63,655 bases of DNA from CAYGZQ01 sp964354375 [NCBI: uncultured Planctomycetota bacterium] (GTDB lineage Bacteria; JAJVIF01; JAPKYR01), in contig CAYGZQ010000015.1 of NCBI GenBank assembly GCA_964354375.1, forward strand, positions 4,809 through 68,463, read 5' to 3'. Both the position numbers and the translations under genes were made by a program. Positions 1 to 8,329 of this stretch are shown here, piece after piece. Position 1 is the stretch's first letter. Every line of letters begins with the position of its first letter. The notes under the pieces were generated by a model, which worked only from the letters and a program-made list of their open reading frames with translations, was not told the DNA's origin and did no database searches.

Positions 1-85
1 GATGTGGCGGAACTGGTAGACGCGCTAGGTTGAGGGCCTAGTGGACATTGCGTCCGTGGGGGTTCAAGTCCCCCCGTCCGCACCA
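1..85 (+). tRNA. tRNA-Leu(GAG), 5' end cut by window edge
   Basis: The first three bases of the acceptor stem lie outside the window: the visible GATG pairs with the first part of CGTCCGC, and the rest of that 3' strand would need GCG just upstream. The anticodon stem is CTAGG/CCTAG with loop TTGAGGG, which gives anticodon GAG (leucine). A long variable arm and the GGTTCAAGTCC T-arm follow, and CCA is encoded at 83-85. It is followed at once by an intrinsic terminator. Confidence 0.95.
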
Positions 86-91
86 GGCGAC

Positions 92-120
92 AAAAATCCC
101 CGCCTCGCGGCGGGGTTTTT
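92..120. terminator. Bidirectional intrinsic terminator
   Basis: CCCCGCC and GGCGGGG pair around a TCGC loop, with five A on the left and five T on the right. It therefore works for the tRNA on the plus strand and for the leftward gene that ends at 181. Confidence 0.85.
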
Positions 121-180
121 CCGTTCATAATGAGCGAACAGGACAGAAGCCGGGCACATGGTCCCGCAAACCTGGTTGGC

Positions 181-540
181 TCAGTTGCCGCTCCCTGTAC
201 CTGGAGCTGGGTGGCCGCCTTCGCCTCCGCCGGGCACAGGTGGCTTTACGGTGGTTGGCGAAGCGCCCTTAAGGGCTTCAAGCTCCTGCCTGAGAGCGGT
301 CAGCTCCTGCCTGATTATCCCGCCATCGCTCTCCATCTGGTTCACTTTCGCTTCGAGAGCGTCGAGCCTCTGGTTGATCTTGTCGAACTCGGCCTTCATC
401 TCCGTTCTGAGAGTGTCGGTGGCCGTCTTGAGCTCCGGTTTGGTGGCGGCGTTTCCCGCGCAGGCTGTGTGGAAGACGGGAATCGCGGCCAGAAGAAGGA
501 CTACGATCGCGAGCCTGGCTGCTGAGGTGATATTCTTCAT
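181..540 (-). CDS. Small secreted coiled-coil protein, possible lipoprotein
   Basis: A protein of 119 residues. Residues 1-26 are a signal peptide with a hydrophobic core (AIVVLLLAAIPV) ending at HTAC, so Cys27 could be lipidated, although His at -3 is atypical; signal peptidase I cleavage after ACA is the alternative. Residues 35-92 are a heptad-rich helix (LRTEMKAEF, INQRLDALEAKV, LRQELEAL), expected to form a coiled coil. The tail is rich in Pro and Gly. This resembles the plan of small periplasmic spacer or Lpp-like lipoproteins, but there is no clear family match. An AGGAGG site lies 10-15 bases before the ATG. It is transcribed towards the terminator at 92-120. Confidence 0.7.
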   Translation of the reverse strand: MKNITSAARLAIVVLLLAAIPVFHTACAGNAATKPELKTATDTLRTEMKAEFDKINQRLDALEAKVNQMESDGGIIRQELTALRQELEALKGASPTTVKPPVPGGGEGGHPAPGTGSGN

Positions 541-1226
541 TCGTTTTCTCCTTTCCTCCTCTTGGCTTGATGTTCTCCCCGTTCCCCAGGGAACATGTCG
601 ACCGCAGGACCCTTCACACCGGCGGCAAACGGTCCTGCAAGATGGTTTGTCTTGTGTGTAAGGAAAGGGTCTTTCCCAGCGTGGGTTTACGCGCGACCCA
701 GATCACCCTCGCATTTCACGCCTTCCCGTCGATCCACACTGCCCCTCAGACAGCCTGGCGCCGCTGCGCCGAATACGTAATATCCTCCAGAATGTCGGGC
801 TTGGTCGTCTCGCGGAATCTGGGTCGGCGCATATTAAACCAGACAGCGGTTTCAAAGACAAGGACATCCTGCGGGACGCCCTCCCTTACGGTCGGGCCCC
901 GGACAGATCCGGCGGTTGCACACCGGATCTTTCGGACCCAGTCATATTCGTGAAAAATAATACATGCAGGAATCCTCGTGAAAGGAGCCTTCGTGAACCG
1001 GAAGCGTGAATTTTTTTGAGAAAATCATAACTGCCTGTCCCGTAGCCCTTATGTCATGCGGGCTTGATGGAATGGGGCTTGTGAAAAAACTAACGATGTG
1101 GAGCGTTTGCCGCATTCCCTAAATGCGACCCAGACCCTTTCGCGGTGCCGCTTTATGTGGTATCTATTTGGTGAGGGGCTTCTGCACTTTCTGTGTGTTG
1201 TTTTGCCTAACAAAGGAGGGAAGCGT
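541..1226. other. Long intergenic region, no gene recognised
   Basis: About 690 bases between a leftward and a rightward gene. It holds a short palindrome, GTTCCCCAGGGAAC (581-594), and an A/T-rich stretch around 945-1020. Reading frames here have no plausible ribosome-binding sites and lie in poor codon context. I found no tRNA, RNase P, tmRNA or SRP RNA signature. The promoters of both neighbours presumably lie here. Confidence 0.5.
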
Positions 1227-1409
1227 ATGACTGATAGCAGTAGCAATGGTTTGTCGCACTTCGACTCGGCGGCGCTTGAGAACTTCCTCTCCGAGTGGGG
1301 AGTGAAGATAAACGAGCCCACTCCGGACGAGGAAGCGGAGATCATCGCCAATCACCTCAGACTGAAGGACAAAAGGCTGGCTGATCCTTCACACCAGCAG
1401 GTCCCCTGA
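1227..1409 (+). CDS. Small protein of unknown function, 60 residues
   Basis: The start is chosen because AAAGGAGGG sits seven bases before the ATG at 1227; the longer reading frame has no such site. The product is soluble and acidic in the middle (TPDEEAEIIANHL), predicted mostly helical, with no signal peptide, cysteines or membrane segment. I recognise no family. It stands alone with long flanks, and its stop codon falls inside a hairpin (GGTCCCC/GGGGACC, 1400-1416). The strong ribosome-binding site is the main reason to believe it is translated. Confidence 0.55.
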   Translation: MTDSSSNGLSHFDSAALENFLSEWGVKINEPTPDEEAEIIANHLRLKDKRLADPSHQQVP

Positions 1410-1514
1410 CGGGGACCCAATCGACGCTATAGGGTATTCCTCTCTAAACTCACATCCTATCTGACTCGGGTCTCCGGACCATCCCCAGCACAACCTCTCA
1501 TACCTCTCCAGGAT

Positions 1515-1537
1515 CCCCGCGTCGGGGGTTTCTCTGT
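1515..1537 (+). terminator. Possible weak terminator
   Basis: CCCCG/CGGGG hairpin followed by a T-rich stretch (GTTTCTCTGTTTT). It would end the transcript of the small gene at 1227. The stem is short and the T run is broken. Confidence 0.35.
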
Positions 1538-1644
1538 TTTCAGCTCATAACGAGATCGACCCGTGCTCGCCTTATACCCCGGCCGCGGTAGTGCTATACT
1601 TTTCCGGACCGGTATCTTCTCGACGATCGAAGAAGGAGGCGCAG

Positions 1645-2283
1645 ATGCTTGAGCCTATTCCGGACGATGCAGTCAGCCACGTAAGGCATCACTGGCTTCT
1701 GGACAGAGAGCAATCCGTTTTGGTCGTGATCGACGTTCAGACCGTCCTTGTCCAGTTCATCTGGGAAAAAGAGAGAATGCTCCGGAATATCGGGTACCTT
1801 CTCGAGCTTGCGCGGATTCACAATCTCCCCACGATCGTCACGGAGCACAATCCGAAAGGTCTGGGCGAGACCGATCCTGCGATTGTCGGGATTCTCAGGA
1901 AAACAGTGGGCTATGACCCGTTGCACAAGGACATCTTCTCCTGCTGCGGGCATCAGGATTTTCTTGACGTTCTGAAGGACACGGGTCGGCGCCAGGTAAT
2001 TGTCGCCGGGATGGAGAGCCATATCTGCGTGAGCCAGACGGTGCTCGACCTGATCCAGAACAGGTACCAGGTACATGTTGTGGAGGACGCTGTACGGAGC
2101 AGGTGGGAAAACTCGCACCGCCTGGCCATAGAGAAAATGAGGCAGGCCGGAGCCAGCATCTGCGACTGGGAGATGGCAGCCTACGAGCTCACTTACGGCT
2201 GCAAGACTCCTCAGTTCAAGGAGCTTCTTGCCCTGATGAAGCGCGCCAAGGATGAATGCGAAGAGGCCGATCCCTGGAATTGA
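1645..2283 (+). CDS. Isochorismatase/nicotinamidase-family cysteine hydrolase
   Basis: A protein of 212 residues, typical for the family. The catalytic triad is visible: Asp30 in VVIDVQ, Lys95 in LHKDIF and nucleophile Cys128 in GMESHICV, after a cis-peptide-type AGMESH turn. The closest relatives in pattern are YcaC-like hydrolases of unknown substrate rather than true nicotinamidases. The start is chosen at the ATG behind AGAAGGAGG (1632-1640); a -10-like TATACT lies at 1597-1602. The TonB-C gene begins 33 bases downstream on the same strand. The substrate cannot be told from sequence. Confidence 0.85.
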   Translation: MLEPIPDDAVSHVRHHWLLDREQSVLVVIDVQTVLVQFIWEKERMLRNIGYLLELARIHNLPTIVTEHNPKGLGETDPAIVGILRKTVGYDPLHKDIFSCCGHQDFLDVLKDTGRRQVIVAGMESHICVSQTVLDLIQNRYQVHVVEDAVRSRWENSHRLAIEKMRQAGASICDWEMAAYELTYGCKTPQFKELLALMKRAKDECEEADPWN

Positions 2284-2315
2284 ACATTCTCGCGTCGGGA
2301 GAATCGGAAAACGAG

Positions 2316-3014
2316 ATGGACACAACTGAGAAAAGCGGACTCCGGGCGTGGGCCTGGGCCATCGTAATCAACCTTGTGGTTTTCGTGGTGCTCTGGGCGG
2401 TGCTCGGGAAGATTCCCGCGCCTGCCCGATCGCAGGAAACCGGACCGGGCGGCACGTTCGGTCAGGTCACGCAGCTAGTGGACAACCCTCAGCCGCCATT
2501 GACCACATCAACCTTCGACCAGCCCGACATAGGTGCAAGCACTGCCTCTGAAGACATCGGGACGGTCGCGCTGCCCGACGGACGATGGTTCGGAGAGTTC
2601 TACCTCGACCGCGGGCCCCTGCTTTCGTTCGCACCGAGACTCAACCCGGACGGTAGCCCCCGGAAACACCCCGTTGTGGAAGGTCGGGTTAAGGCTCCAA
2701 CGTACGAAGACGAAGAGACGGTTTTCAACAACGACGATTACTACCCTCCGGTCATGACGCCCCAATTTTTCTCGAAGCTGGACCTGCCGGAGGAATATCG
2801 AAACCTCGAGTTCAACATGACCGTCAAGGTGCACATCGACGCGCGCGGCCGGGTGCTGGGAGTTCCTCAGATCATCAAGGGCTCCGGACACTTGCGCGTC
2901 GATGAGATCGTCGTCGACAAGATCATGCACGAAGTGACATTCTCCCCGGCGACGCGCAAGGATACGGGCGAGCCCGTGTCCGTCTTCGCCAATCAACCCA
3001 TTTTCTTCGATTAG
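2316..3014 (+). CDS. Membrane-anchored protein with TonB C-terminal domain
   Basis: A protein of 232 residues. One N-terminal membrane helix (AWAIVINLVVFVVLWAVLG, about residues 11-29) puts the rest in the periplasm. The last 75 residues (KVHIDARGRVLGVPQII, then VDEIVVDKIMHEVTFSPA) match the beta-alpha-beta TonB C-terminal fold. The linker is not the long Pro-rich rod of classical TonB, and no ExbB/ExbD or TonB-dependent receptor lies nearby, so an energy-transducing role is uncertain. The start at 2316 follows GGGAG; an earlier ATG would overlap the hydrolase gene. It converges on the channel gene with only 15 bases between stops. Confidence 0.7.
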   Translation: MDTTEKSGLRAWAWAIVINLVVFVVLWAVLGKIPAPARSQETGPGGTFGQVTQLVDNPQPPLTTSTFDQPDIGASTASEDIGTVALPDGRWFGEFYLDRGPLLSFAPRLNPDGSPRKHPVVEGRVKAPTYEDEETVFNNDDYYPPVMTPQFFSKLDLPEEYRNLEFNMTVKVHIDARGRVLGVPQIIKGSGHLRVDEIVVDKIMHEVTFSPATRKDTGEPVSVFANQPIFFD

Positions 3015-3029
3015 CCGCTAATTGATGCG

Positions 3030-4040
3030 CTAGGTGCTGCCGGTCCCGACATAGTTGGCCAGGCTGGCGAAATTCGCTCTTTGGCCATAGCCGATCAGAA
3101 CATCCTCGGCCTGGATAGGAGTATCGGGTCCCGGCGACGAGACCACCTCACCGCTTTTCCTCGCAATTCCAAGAATGACGATTCCTGAGGTCCTTCTAAT
3201 GCCCGACTCGGCAAGTGTCTTCCCGACCATGGGACTGGTCTGAGGCACATTCACCTCGTCCAGGTACGCGTGCGCAACCGTCGGGTCCAGAAGTGAGGAC
3301 AGAAGCTTCAGGAGGTTGGGTCTCAAGACCGCCTGGATCATCCTGCGGCTTGCCCACTCCTGGGGACTCATCGCGGCGTTGGCGCCGGCCCGGATGAATC
3401 TCTGCAGGTAGTCCTCCCGCGTGGACCTGCTTACGATCGTGAGCTTGTCGTTCAATCCCCGCGCCGACAGGACCACCATCAGGTTGTCGCTGTCGTTCGA
3501 TAAGACCGCAAAAAGTGCACGGGCGCGCTCGATTCCGGCTTTCCTCAGCACGTCTTCTTCCGTAGCGTCACCCTCGACATACAGGAGGCCCTTCTCCTCA
3601 AGTTTGAGGATTTTTTCAGGATCGCGCTCGACTAAGACAAAGGTCTGGTCCTCCGCAATGAGGTCCTGCGCGAGCGACATGCCGGTCAGGCTGTAGCCCG
3701 CGATTATCGAATGGTTGCTCAGCTTGTTTATTCTATCGTCCATCCTGAACCTCCCCATGTACTTCCTGAGTGTTCCGAGGAGCAGCACTTGAGATATGCT
3801 GGCTATGGCTCCGGCAATTATTACCATCGAACCCGCCTGGAGTAAGACGATCAGGATCGAGCCGGCCCCGGTTTGAAAGGGCGCGCCGCCCAGTCCACAT
3901 GTGCTCAGAATGTTGATGGTCGCCTTGGCCGCGTCCCCGGCGGACATGCCGAGCAGCATGAAACCGATCCATCCCACGGCCATGAGGAAAAACACGAGGG
4001 AGGCCAGAATCACAACAATCCTGATTACGCGTCTCTCCAT
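3030..4040 (-). CDS. MthK-like potassium channel with RCK (TrkA-N/TrkA-C) domains
   Basis: A protein of 336 residues with helix-pore-helix-RCK order: TM1 about 8-31, pore helix 36-47, filter 47-52, TM2 61-82, Rossmann RCK domain from about 110 (GYSLTG at 115-120, then an ERD acidic end of strand 2) and a TrkA-C domain over the last 80 residues. The filter reads TCGLGG instead of TVGYGD. It should form a ligand-gated tetrameric K+ channel of the inner membrane, with RCK sensing Ca2+, nucleotide or another ligand. There is no ribosome-binding site; a TAGAAT box ends seven bases before the ATG, suggesting a leaderless mRNA. Confidence 0.85.
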   Translation of the reverse strand: MERRVIRIVVILASLVFFLMAVGWIGFMLLGMSAGDAAKATINILSTCGLGGAPFQTGAGSILIVLLQAGSMVIIAGAIASISQVLLLGTLRKYMGRFRMDDRINKLSNHSIIAGYSLTGMSLAQDLIAEDQTFVLVERDPEKILKLEEKGLLYVEGDATEEDVLRKAGIERARALFAVLSNDSDNLMVVLSARGLNDKLTIVSRSTREDYLQRFIRAGANAAMSPQEWASRRMIQAVLRPNLLKLLSSLLDPTVAHAYLDEVNVPQTSPMVGKTLAESGIRRTSGIVILGIARKSGEVVSSPGPDTPIQAEDVLIGYGQRANFASLANYVGTGST

Positions 4041-4070
4041 GGCCGGTATTCTAGCACAGCCGGGTTGATT

Positions 4071-4877
4071 TCACGGCCCTGATTCGGCCCGCACACGGCC
4101 CTGCACGTATTCCATCGCGATCAAGGCGGTCCCGATCGCTCCCATGAACTCGGAGTCGTGATGTATATTGATCCTCGTCTTCAGCGCATCCTCAAGCGCC
4201 CGCACCATCCCCGCGTTCTTGGCCACTCCTCCCGTAAGCGTTGTCTCCCCTCCCGGAATCCAGACCTGCTTCAGCATTGAGGCAACCCTCTCGCTCAGGG
4301 CCTCGAAAACACCCCTGAGGATGTCGGCGGGTTTGTCCTCATGTGTTATGTGGTTCATTACCTCGGTTTCCGCCAGAACCGAGCAGACGCTCGGAATCGG
4401 CTGAGGGCTTGTCGAGAAGAGTGCCAGCTGACCGATTTCCTCGATTGGAATCTCCAGCGACTCGGCCACCCTCTCGAGAAATCTCCCGACGCCTGCTCCG
4501 CATCGATCGTTCAGGCGGAAACGATGCACTCGACCGTTCTCGTCAAGCCTCACCGCCGCAGACCTCAGCGCGCCGACATCCAGGACGTTTCTCGTTCTCG
4601 GAAACGCATGGTGCGCTCCAATCGAATGACAGGTCACAGTCGTGAACTGCAGGTCGCTTCCCGGAACGAGCCTTCTGCCATACCCGGTGGATGCCATCGC
4701 CCCGATCCGCACCCTGTCCAGCCGAGCGGCAATAAGGGCTTCTTCATAGGCTTCCTCAGCCGACTGCGCAGGCTTCCCCCCCGTCAGCCGAAGTCCCCTG
4801 CCGACGACCCGGCCGCTTGAGTCAAGGATCACGACCTTGGTCGAACGGCTTCCCACATCTATCCCGCTGGTATACAT
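4071..4877 (-). CDS. BadF/BadG/BcrA/BcrD-type ASKHA activator ATPase (second copy)
   Basis: A protein of 268 residues, the size of HgdC/BcrD-type activators. ASKHA motifs: GIDVGSRSTK at the N-terminus, an adenosine motif TLTGGVAKN late. Both Cys ligands of the inter-subunit [4Fe-4S] cluster are present: NDRCGAG and PSVCSVLAE. The family uses ATP hydrolysis to push one electron at very low potential into a dehydratase or benzoyl-CoA reductase partner. It is the last gene of the four-gene operon, 10 bases after the preceding activator. It differs clearly from the neighbouring copy, so the two may form a heterodimer as in class I benzoyl-CoA reductases. Confidence 0.88.
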   Translation of the reverse strand: MYTSGIDVGSRSTKVVILDSSGRVVGRGLRLTGGKPAQSAEEAYEEALIAARLDRVRIGAMASTGYGRRLVPGSDLQFTTVTCHSIGAHHAFPRTRNVLDVGALRSAAVRLDENGRVHRFRLNDRCGAGVGRFLERVAESLEIPIEEIGQLALFSTSPQPIPSVCSVLAETEVMNHITHEDKPADILRGVFEALSERVASMLKQVWIPGGETTLTGGVAKNAGMVRALEDALKTRINIHHDSEFMGAIGTALIAMEYVQGRVRAESGP

Positions 4878-4887
4878 CCTGTCCTGA

Positions 4888-5676
4888 TCACTCGATCCTT
4901 TTCATCACCTGGTCAAGGCCCATCAATGCGGCGCCCAGCGCGCCTATGTAGACCCCGTCGGGTCCGCTGTTCACCGGACGGCCGAGGACTTCGCTCAGCG
5001 CCCACGCCATTCCGCGGATGTGACTCAATCCCCCGGAGAACGTTATCTCATCCTCAAGCCCCACCCGTCTCAGCAGGCTCGCGCCGCGCCTTGCCAGCGC
5101 CATAAACAACCCTCCCATAATCTCGTCGCGGTCCTTCCCGCCTTCCAGGTAGTTCAGTATCTCCTGCTCCGCAAGCACCGAACACACGTTCGTCATGAGC
5201 AGCGGCTTCTCTGTCGAAGGCTGCATCTCCTTGAGCTGCGCCATCGGTATGCCGAGAAAGTCGACAAGCGACTCCAGAAAACGACCGCTCCCCGCGGAAC
5301 ACTTGTCGTTCATGGCGAAGTCAAGCACGGCGCCCTCGGCATTGGTCCTGATCGCAGTCATGTTCTGGCCGCCTGCATCGAGGACGGTTCTGGTTCCGGG
5401 ATACCTGTATACGGCACCCCTGGCATGACAGGATGGTTCGGTGGCGGTTCTGTGGCTGAATGGTATCGCGAACCGCCCGTACCCGGTCCCGATAGTCGTC
5501 GTCAGATCGTACTCCTCGCAGCCCGCTTCAGTCAGCGCTTCCTTCAGAGCATGACGGGCGGCTCTCAGGAGATTGGCGCCTGAATGCACAAGCCCGCGTC
5601 CCTGCACGATCGCGTTCCCGTCAAGGATTACGCACTTCGTCTGCGAGCTTCCCACATCTATGCCGCACGAAAGCAT
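4888..5676 (-). CDS. BadF/BadG/BcrA/BcrD-type ASKHA activator ATPase (first copy)
   Basis: A protein of 262 residues. It has GIDVGSSQTK at residue 5, cluster ligands in NDKCSAG and TNVCSVLAE, and a late FSGGLSH adenosine motif. The role is an ATP-driven electron activator for the two iron-sulfur subunits encoded just upstream. The start codon lies one base after the stop of the upstream gene, and AAAGG precedes it, so translation is probably coupled. Together with the downstream paralogue it gives a two-ATPase arrangement, unlike simple 2-hydroxyacyl-CoA dehydratases, which need one homodimeric activator. Confidence 0.88.
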   Translation of the reverse strand: MLSCGIDVGSSQTKCVILDGNAIVQGRGLVHSGANLLRAARHALKEALTEAGCEEYDLTTTIGTGYGRFAIPFSHRTATEPSCHARGAVYRYPGTRTVLDAGGQNMTAIRTNAEGAVLDFAMNDKCSAGSGRFLESLVDFLGIPMAQLKEMQPSTEKPLLMTNVCSVLAEQEILNYLEGGKDRDEIMGGLFMALARRGASLLRRVGLEDEITFSGGLSHIRGMAWALSEVLGRPVNSGPDGVYIGALGAALMGLDQVMKRIE

Positions 5677-5677
5677 C

Positions 5678-6946
5678 TTAAGCCTTTTGCCGCCTGGGGC
5701 GTCCTTTCTTACGCTCCGTCAGCCCCTGAAAAAACGTGTCCACCCTGTCGAGAATCTGCACCGACGAGAAGTAGCTCGGATCGGCGATGTCACTCTCCAG
5801 AAACAGTGTCGGAATCCCCATCTCTCTCGCGAAATGATTGCGAAGGTCAAGAAGCCCTATCGATACCGGACGGCAGCTTCGGACCGAGTTGGCTACGATC
5901 GCGTCGACATCGTAATCCTTCGCAAGTTTCTCCAGAAACCTGACCTTCTTTCCATAGCTCCAGTTGTAGTAGCTCAGTCCCGCGAGGTACGCGAGGAATT
6001 CCATCGGGTTCTGAGGCCCCATCTCCAAGTTCTCGCAGGCACATCCCAGCCTGACATAGGTGCTTGCCGCCGCGACCGCGCCCCATTGCCAAAACATCTC
6101 GCGGAACTCGCCGAATCTCGGCCACGGAGGCGACCCCTCGAAGAGCAGGCGGAATTTCTCCACCTGCACCGGGCTGAAACGCATTCTGGCCCTGTTTTCC
6201 ATCTGCTCGACCGCCAGCTCGTAGTAGCCCACCGCTTCTCTTGTGCCGCGCCAGAGCGTCATCGGCGACATGTAGAAAACCGCCTCGAAGAATCCATCCA
6301 GGGGAGACGGTCGCTTTCTGCCGTAATCCAAGAGCTTTATCCAGAGCTCGACCGCCCGAGCCGTAAGCTTGAGAATCTCTCCCAGCTTGTCGATGTCGAA
6401 CCTGGTTCCGGATATTTTTTCGCAATCGGGGATCAACTCGCGGATCTGGCCCATTACGTAGGCGCGGTCGAAGGCGGTCGCGCCTTCTTCCCTGACAAAC
6501 GGGATATCGATCATCCTGACCGGGCAGCCGAATTCCCTGGACAGAGCTTCGGCCCATTTAATGTATGTCGAGCAGCCTCCGTGCGTGATAACGATAAGAT
6601 CGGGTGGGGGAATCCTCCCGAACGGCGTACAGCCTTTCGCCGGACCCAGCATCAAACCGAGATCGCTCTTGACGTAGCTGCACACGCCTTCCGAATAGCC
6701 CAGGTCCTCCCCGGCATGTATCAGATCCACGGAGAGGTTTCTCCTCGCGCAGTGGATCGCATTTATCTCCGGCATCACTATGCGGAAATCGAAGGCGCGA
6801 AAGAGCTCGCTCACGCTGCCGGACGAAAACAGGTAGACGACTTTCCTGTCGCGGTTCTCCTCGGAGTCGAGCTCGCGGAAATATCGGTCCACCAGCAGCC
6901 CGGCGGCCGATCGCGCCTTGTCTTCCATCGGTGCGATTGTCATCAT
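5678..6946 (-). CDS. 2-hydroxyacyl-CoA dehydratase/benzoyl-CoA reductase-type subunit (BcrB/HgdA-like size)
   Basis: A protein of 422 residues of the HgdB/BcrBC superfamily, which carries [4Fe-4S] clusters and receives the activated electron. Candidate cluster or active-site cysteines are seen at NAIHCARR, EGVCSYVK, THGGCSTYI, GCACEN and SVRSCRPVS. ITHGGC and the late SCRP segment correspond to conserved family loops. The length fits BcrB/BzdO or HgdA-like subunits. It starts 16 bases after the 391-residue partner and ends one base before the first activator. The substrate (aromatic acyl-CoA, hydroxyacyl-CoA or other) cannot be assigned. Confidence 0.82.
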   Translation of the reverse strand: MMTIAPMEDKARSAAGLLVDRYFRELDSEENRDRKVVYLFSSGSVSELFRAFDFRIVMPEINAIHCARRNLSVDLIHAGEDLGYSEGVCSYVKSDLGLMLGPAKGCTPFGRIPPPDLIVITHGGCSTYIKWAEALSREFGCPVRMIDIPFVREEGATAFDRAYVMGQIRELIPDCEKISGTRFDIDKLGEILKLTARAVELWIKLLDYGRKRPSPLDGFFEAVFYMSPMTLWRGTREAVGYYELAVEQMENRARMRFSPVQVEKFRLLFEGSPPWPRFGEFREMFWQWGAVAAASTYVRLGCACENLEMGPQNPMEFLAYLAGLSYYNWSYGKKVRFLEKLAKDYDVDAIVANSVRSCRPVSIGLLDLRNHFAREMGIPTLFLESDIADPSYFSSVQILDRVDTFFQGLTERKKGRPRRQKA

Positions 6947-6962
6947 TGCATACCCGACCGGC

Positions 6963-8138
6963 TCAGTGTCCGGTACCTGCGAACGGCAAGCGTTCTCTCG
7001 CTTCCAGCAACGCCTCCACCTGCAGACGTATCGACTCGAATGCCTGCTCGATCTCCTCGTACTCGATCCTCAGGTAGGGTATCGAGTGTTTCTCGCATTC
7101 TCTCACGATGCAGGAATTATCGTGATGCGCGGGGTGGCAGAATTTCGCCGATGCGATCAGCACCCCGTCGGCATGAGTCCTTCGTAACATCTCCTCCAGG
7201 TGATCGCACGGCTTCCCGCCCGGACGGTAGACCACCGGGGTGGGGACGGCCTCGTTCAGGTAGTATTCGGCCAGGTTCTCTATCGGATCACCCGTCAGCT
7301 CGAGCGGTTTCTTCCACCATGACTGCCCGAGGAGAATATCGTCCGCCACGATCGCAATCCCGTTCTCCTCGATGCTCTCGAGCATCGATACGGGCGGACG
7401 CTCGCAGAAAGCTCCCAGCATGACCATCCTCAGCTTCGGAGCTTTCCCCTCAGGCGTATCCTCAAGCTCCCTGAGCGCTTCCTCGAGAATCGCGGCGTGC
7501 TCCTCGGGAGGGATTCTCATGCCGGACAGTCGGAGAACATAAGACTGGCTTCCGCTGAAACGCGCCGGATTGTCTGACCTCATTGTGTCGAGCTTCTCCA
7601 GAAGCTCGGCTCGTCGATTGTACTGAGCGAACGAGGCGAGGAGGGAATCATAGGTGATCGGAGCGCCTGCTATGCTCTCCAGGATGTCCTTGACACGCGT
7701 CAACTCGCCCATCAGATAGGATTTTGCCGACTCGCTCCGCGTGTTCTGGGGGAAATGGATGTAGATCACCGGCTTGCCGGGATCATGCCTTGCCCATACG
7801 CCGCTCAGGCCCCTCGATATCTCGCAGATGGACGGGAACATCATTCCGTCGAGCTTCTCGAGAAATCCGTCGAGCTTGAGCTCCAGGGTGCTTCTGCCGA
7901 CCGAGCACACGAACGATTGAAGGCACCCGTCCGCCTCGTCAAGGCCGATTTTTCCGGCCGCGCCCGCGATCAGCACGGGCAGCATCCCTGCCGCATTGAC
8001 CATCTCGACCGGCGAGTAGATCGGGAAGCACCCGATCGCCTTCCCTCCGGGATGCGCGTTCTTCCATTCCGTGACCTCGGGATAGGCCGGGTCATCCAGC
8101 CTTGCGCGAAGTCGCTCTATGAGTTTCGAAATCGGCAT
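6963..8138 (-). CDS. 2-hydroxyacyl-CoA dehydratase/benzoyl-CoA reductase-type subunit (BcrC/HgdB-like)
   Basis: A protein of 391 residues from the ATG at 8138 (a TTG at 8150 would add four). Family signs: the early IGCFPIYSPVEMV loop, QSFVCSVGR, FPSICEI and the late KFCHPAHHDNSC segment followed by IPYLRIEYE, the typical end of this fold. It is the first gene of the operon. The gene order C-like, B-like, ATPase, ATPase is that known for bzdNOPQ-type benzoyl-CoA reductases. A TAAT-type -10 (8153-8158) lies shortly upstream and no ribosome-binding site is seen. No ferredoxin, CoA ligase or ring-cleavage gene is nearby. Confidence 0.82.
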   Translation of the reverse strand: MPISKLIERLRARLDDPAYPEVTEWKNAHPGGKAIGCFPIYSPVEMVNAAGMLPVLIAGAAGKIGLDEADGCLQSFVCSVGRSTLELKLDGFLEKLDGMMFPSICEISRGLSGVWARHDPGKPVIYIHFPQNTRSESAKSYLMGELTRVKDILESIAGAPITYDSLLASFAQYNRRAELLEKLDTMRSDNPARFSGSQSYVLRLSGMRIPPEEHAAILEEALRELEDTPEGKAPKLRMVMLGAFCERPPVSMLESIEENGIAIVADDILLGQSWWKKPLELTGDPIENLAEYYLNEAVPTPVVYRPGGKPCDHLEEMLRRTHADGVLIASAKFCHPAHHDNSCIVRECEKHSIPYLRIEYEEIEQAFESIRLQVEALLEARERLPFAGTGH

Positions 8139-8194
8139 AAGGGCTGACAAGGATTAGCAAATGCCATCAGGTGTGTCAAGCTTGGTCTTCTTGC

Positions 8195-8297
8195 TGTCCT
8201 TGGTGTCTTGGTGGTTACTCCTCTCAAGAAGAGAAAGATTAACCACAAAGACACCAAGGGCACTAAGGACACCAAGAAGAGGGAGGATGAAAGAGAG
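8195..8297. repeat. Palindromic dispersed repeat, copy 1
   Basis: An imperfect inverted repeat: TGTCCTTGGTGTCTTGGTGG on the left and AACCACAAAGACACCAAGG plus GCACTAAGGACACCAAG on the right, around ACTCCTCTCAAGAAGAG. Each arm shows a roughly 10-base rhythm of GACACCAAG-like units. The same element recurs in the same orientation at 11321. Repeats of this AACCACAAAGACAC type are widespread in environmental bacterial genomes. Confidence 0.8.
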
Positions 8298-8329
8298 AGT
8301 GGTGGCCGACGGCATCGGGTCATGCCCGT

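Noticed and set aside
560-1100. RNase P RNA, tmRNA or 6S RNA in the long intergenic region
   Set aside because: No conserved cores such as GAGGAAAGTCC or a tRNA-like end were found.
5573-7423. Long plus-strand reading frame opposite the dehydratase operon
   Set aside because: A shadow of the two minus-strand genes; its translation is Arg/Pro/His-rich and matches no family.
8195-8297. Repeat as a possible CRISPR or insertion sequence end
   Set aside because: Only a single palindrome with ~10-base internal rhythm; no spacers, no transposase and no target duplication seen.
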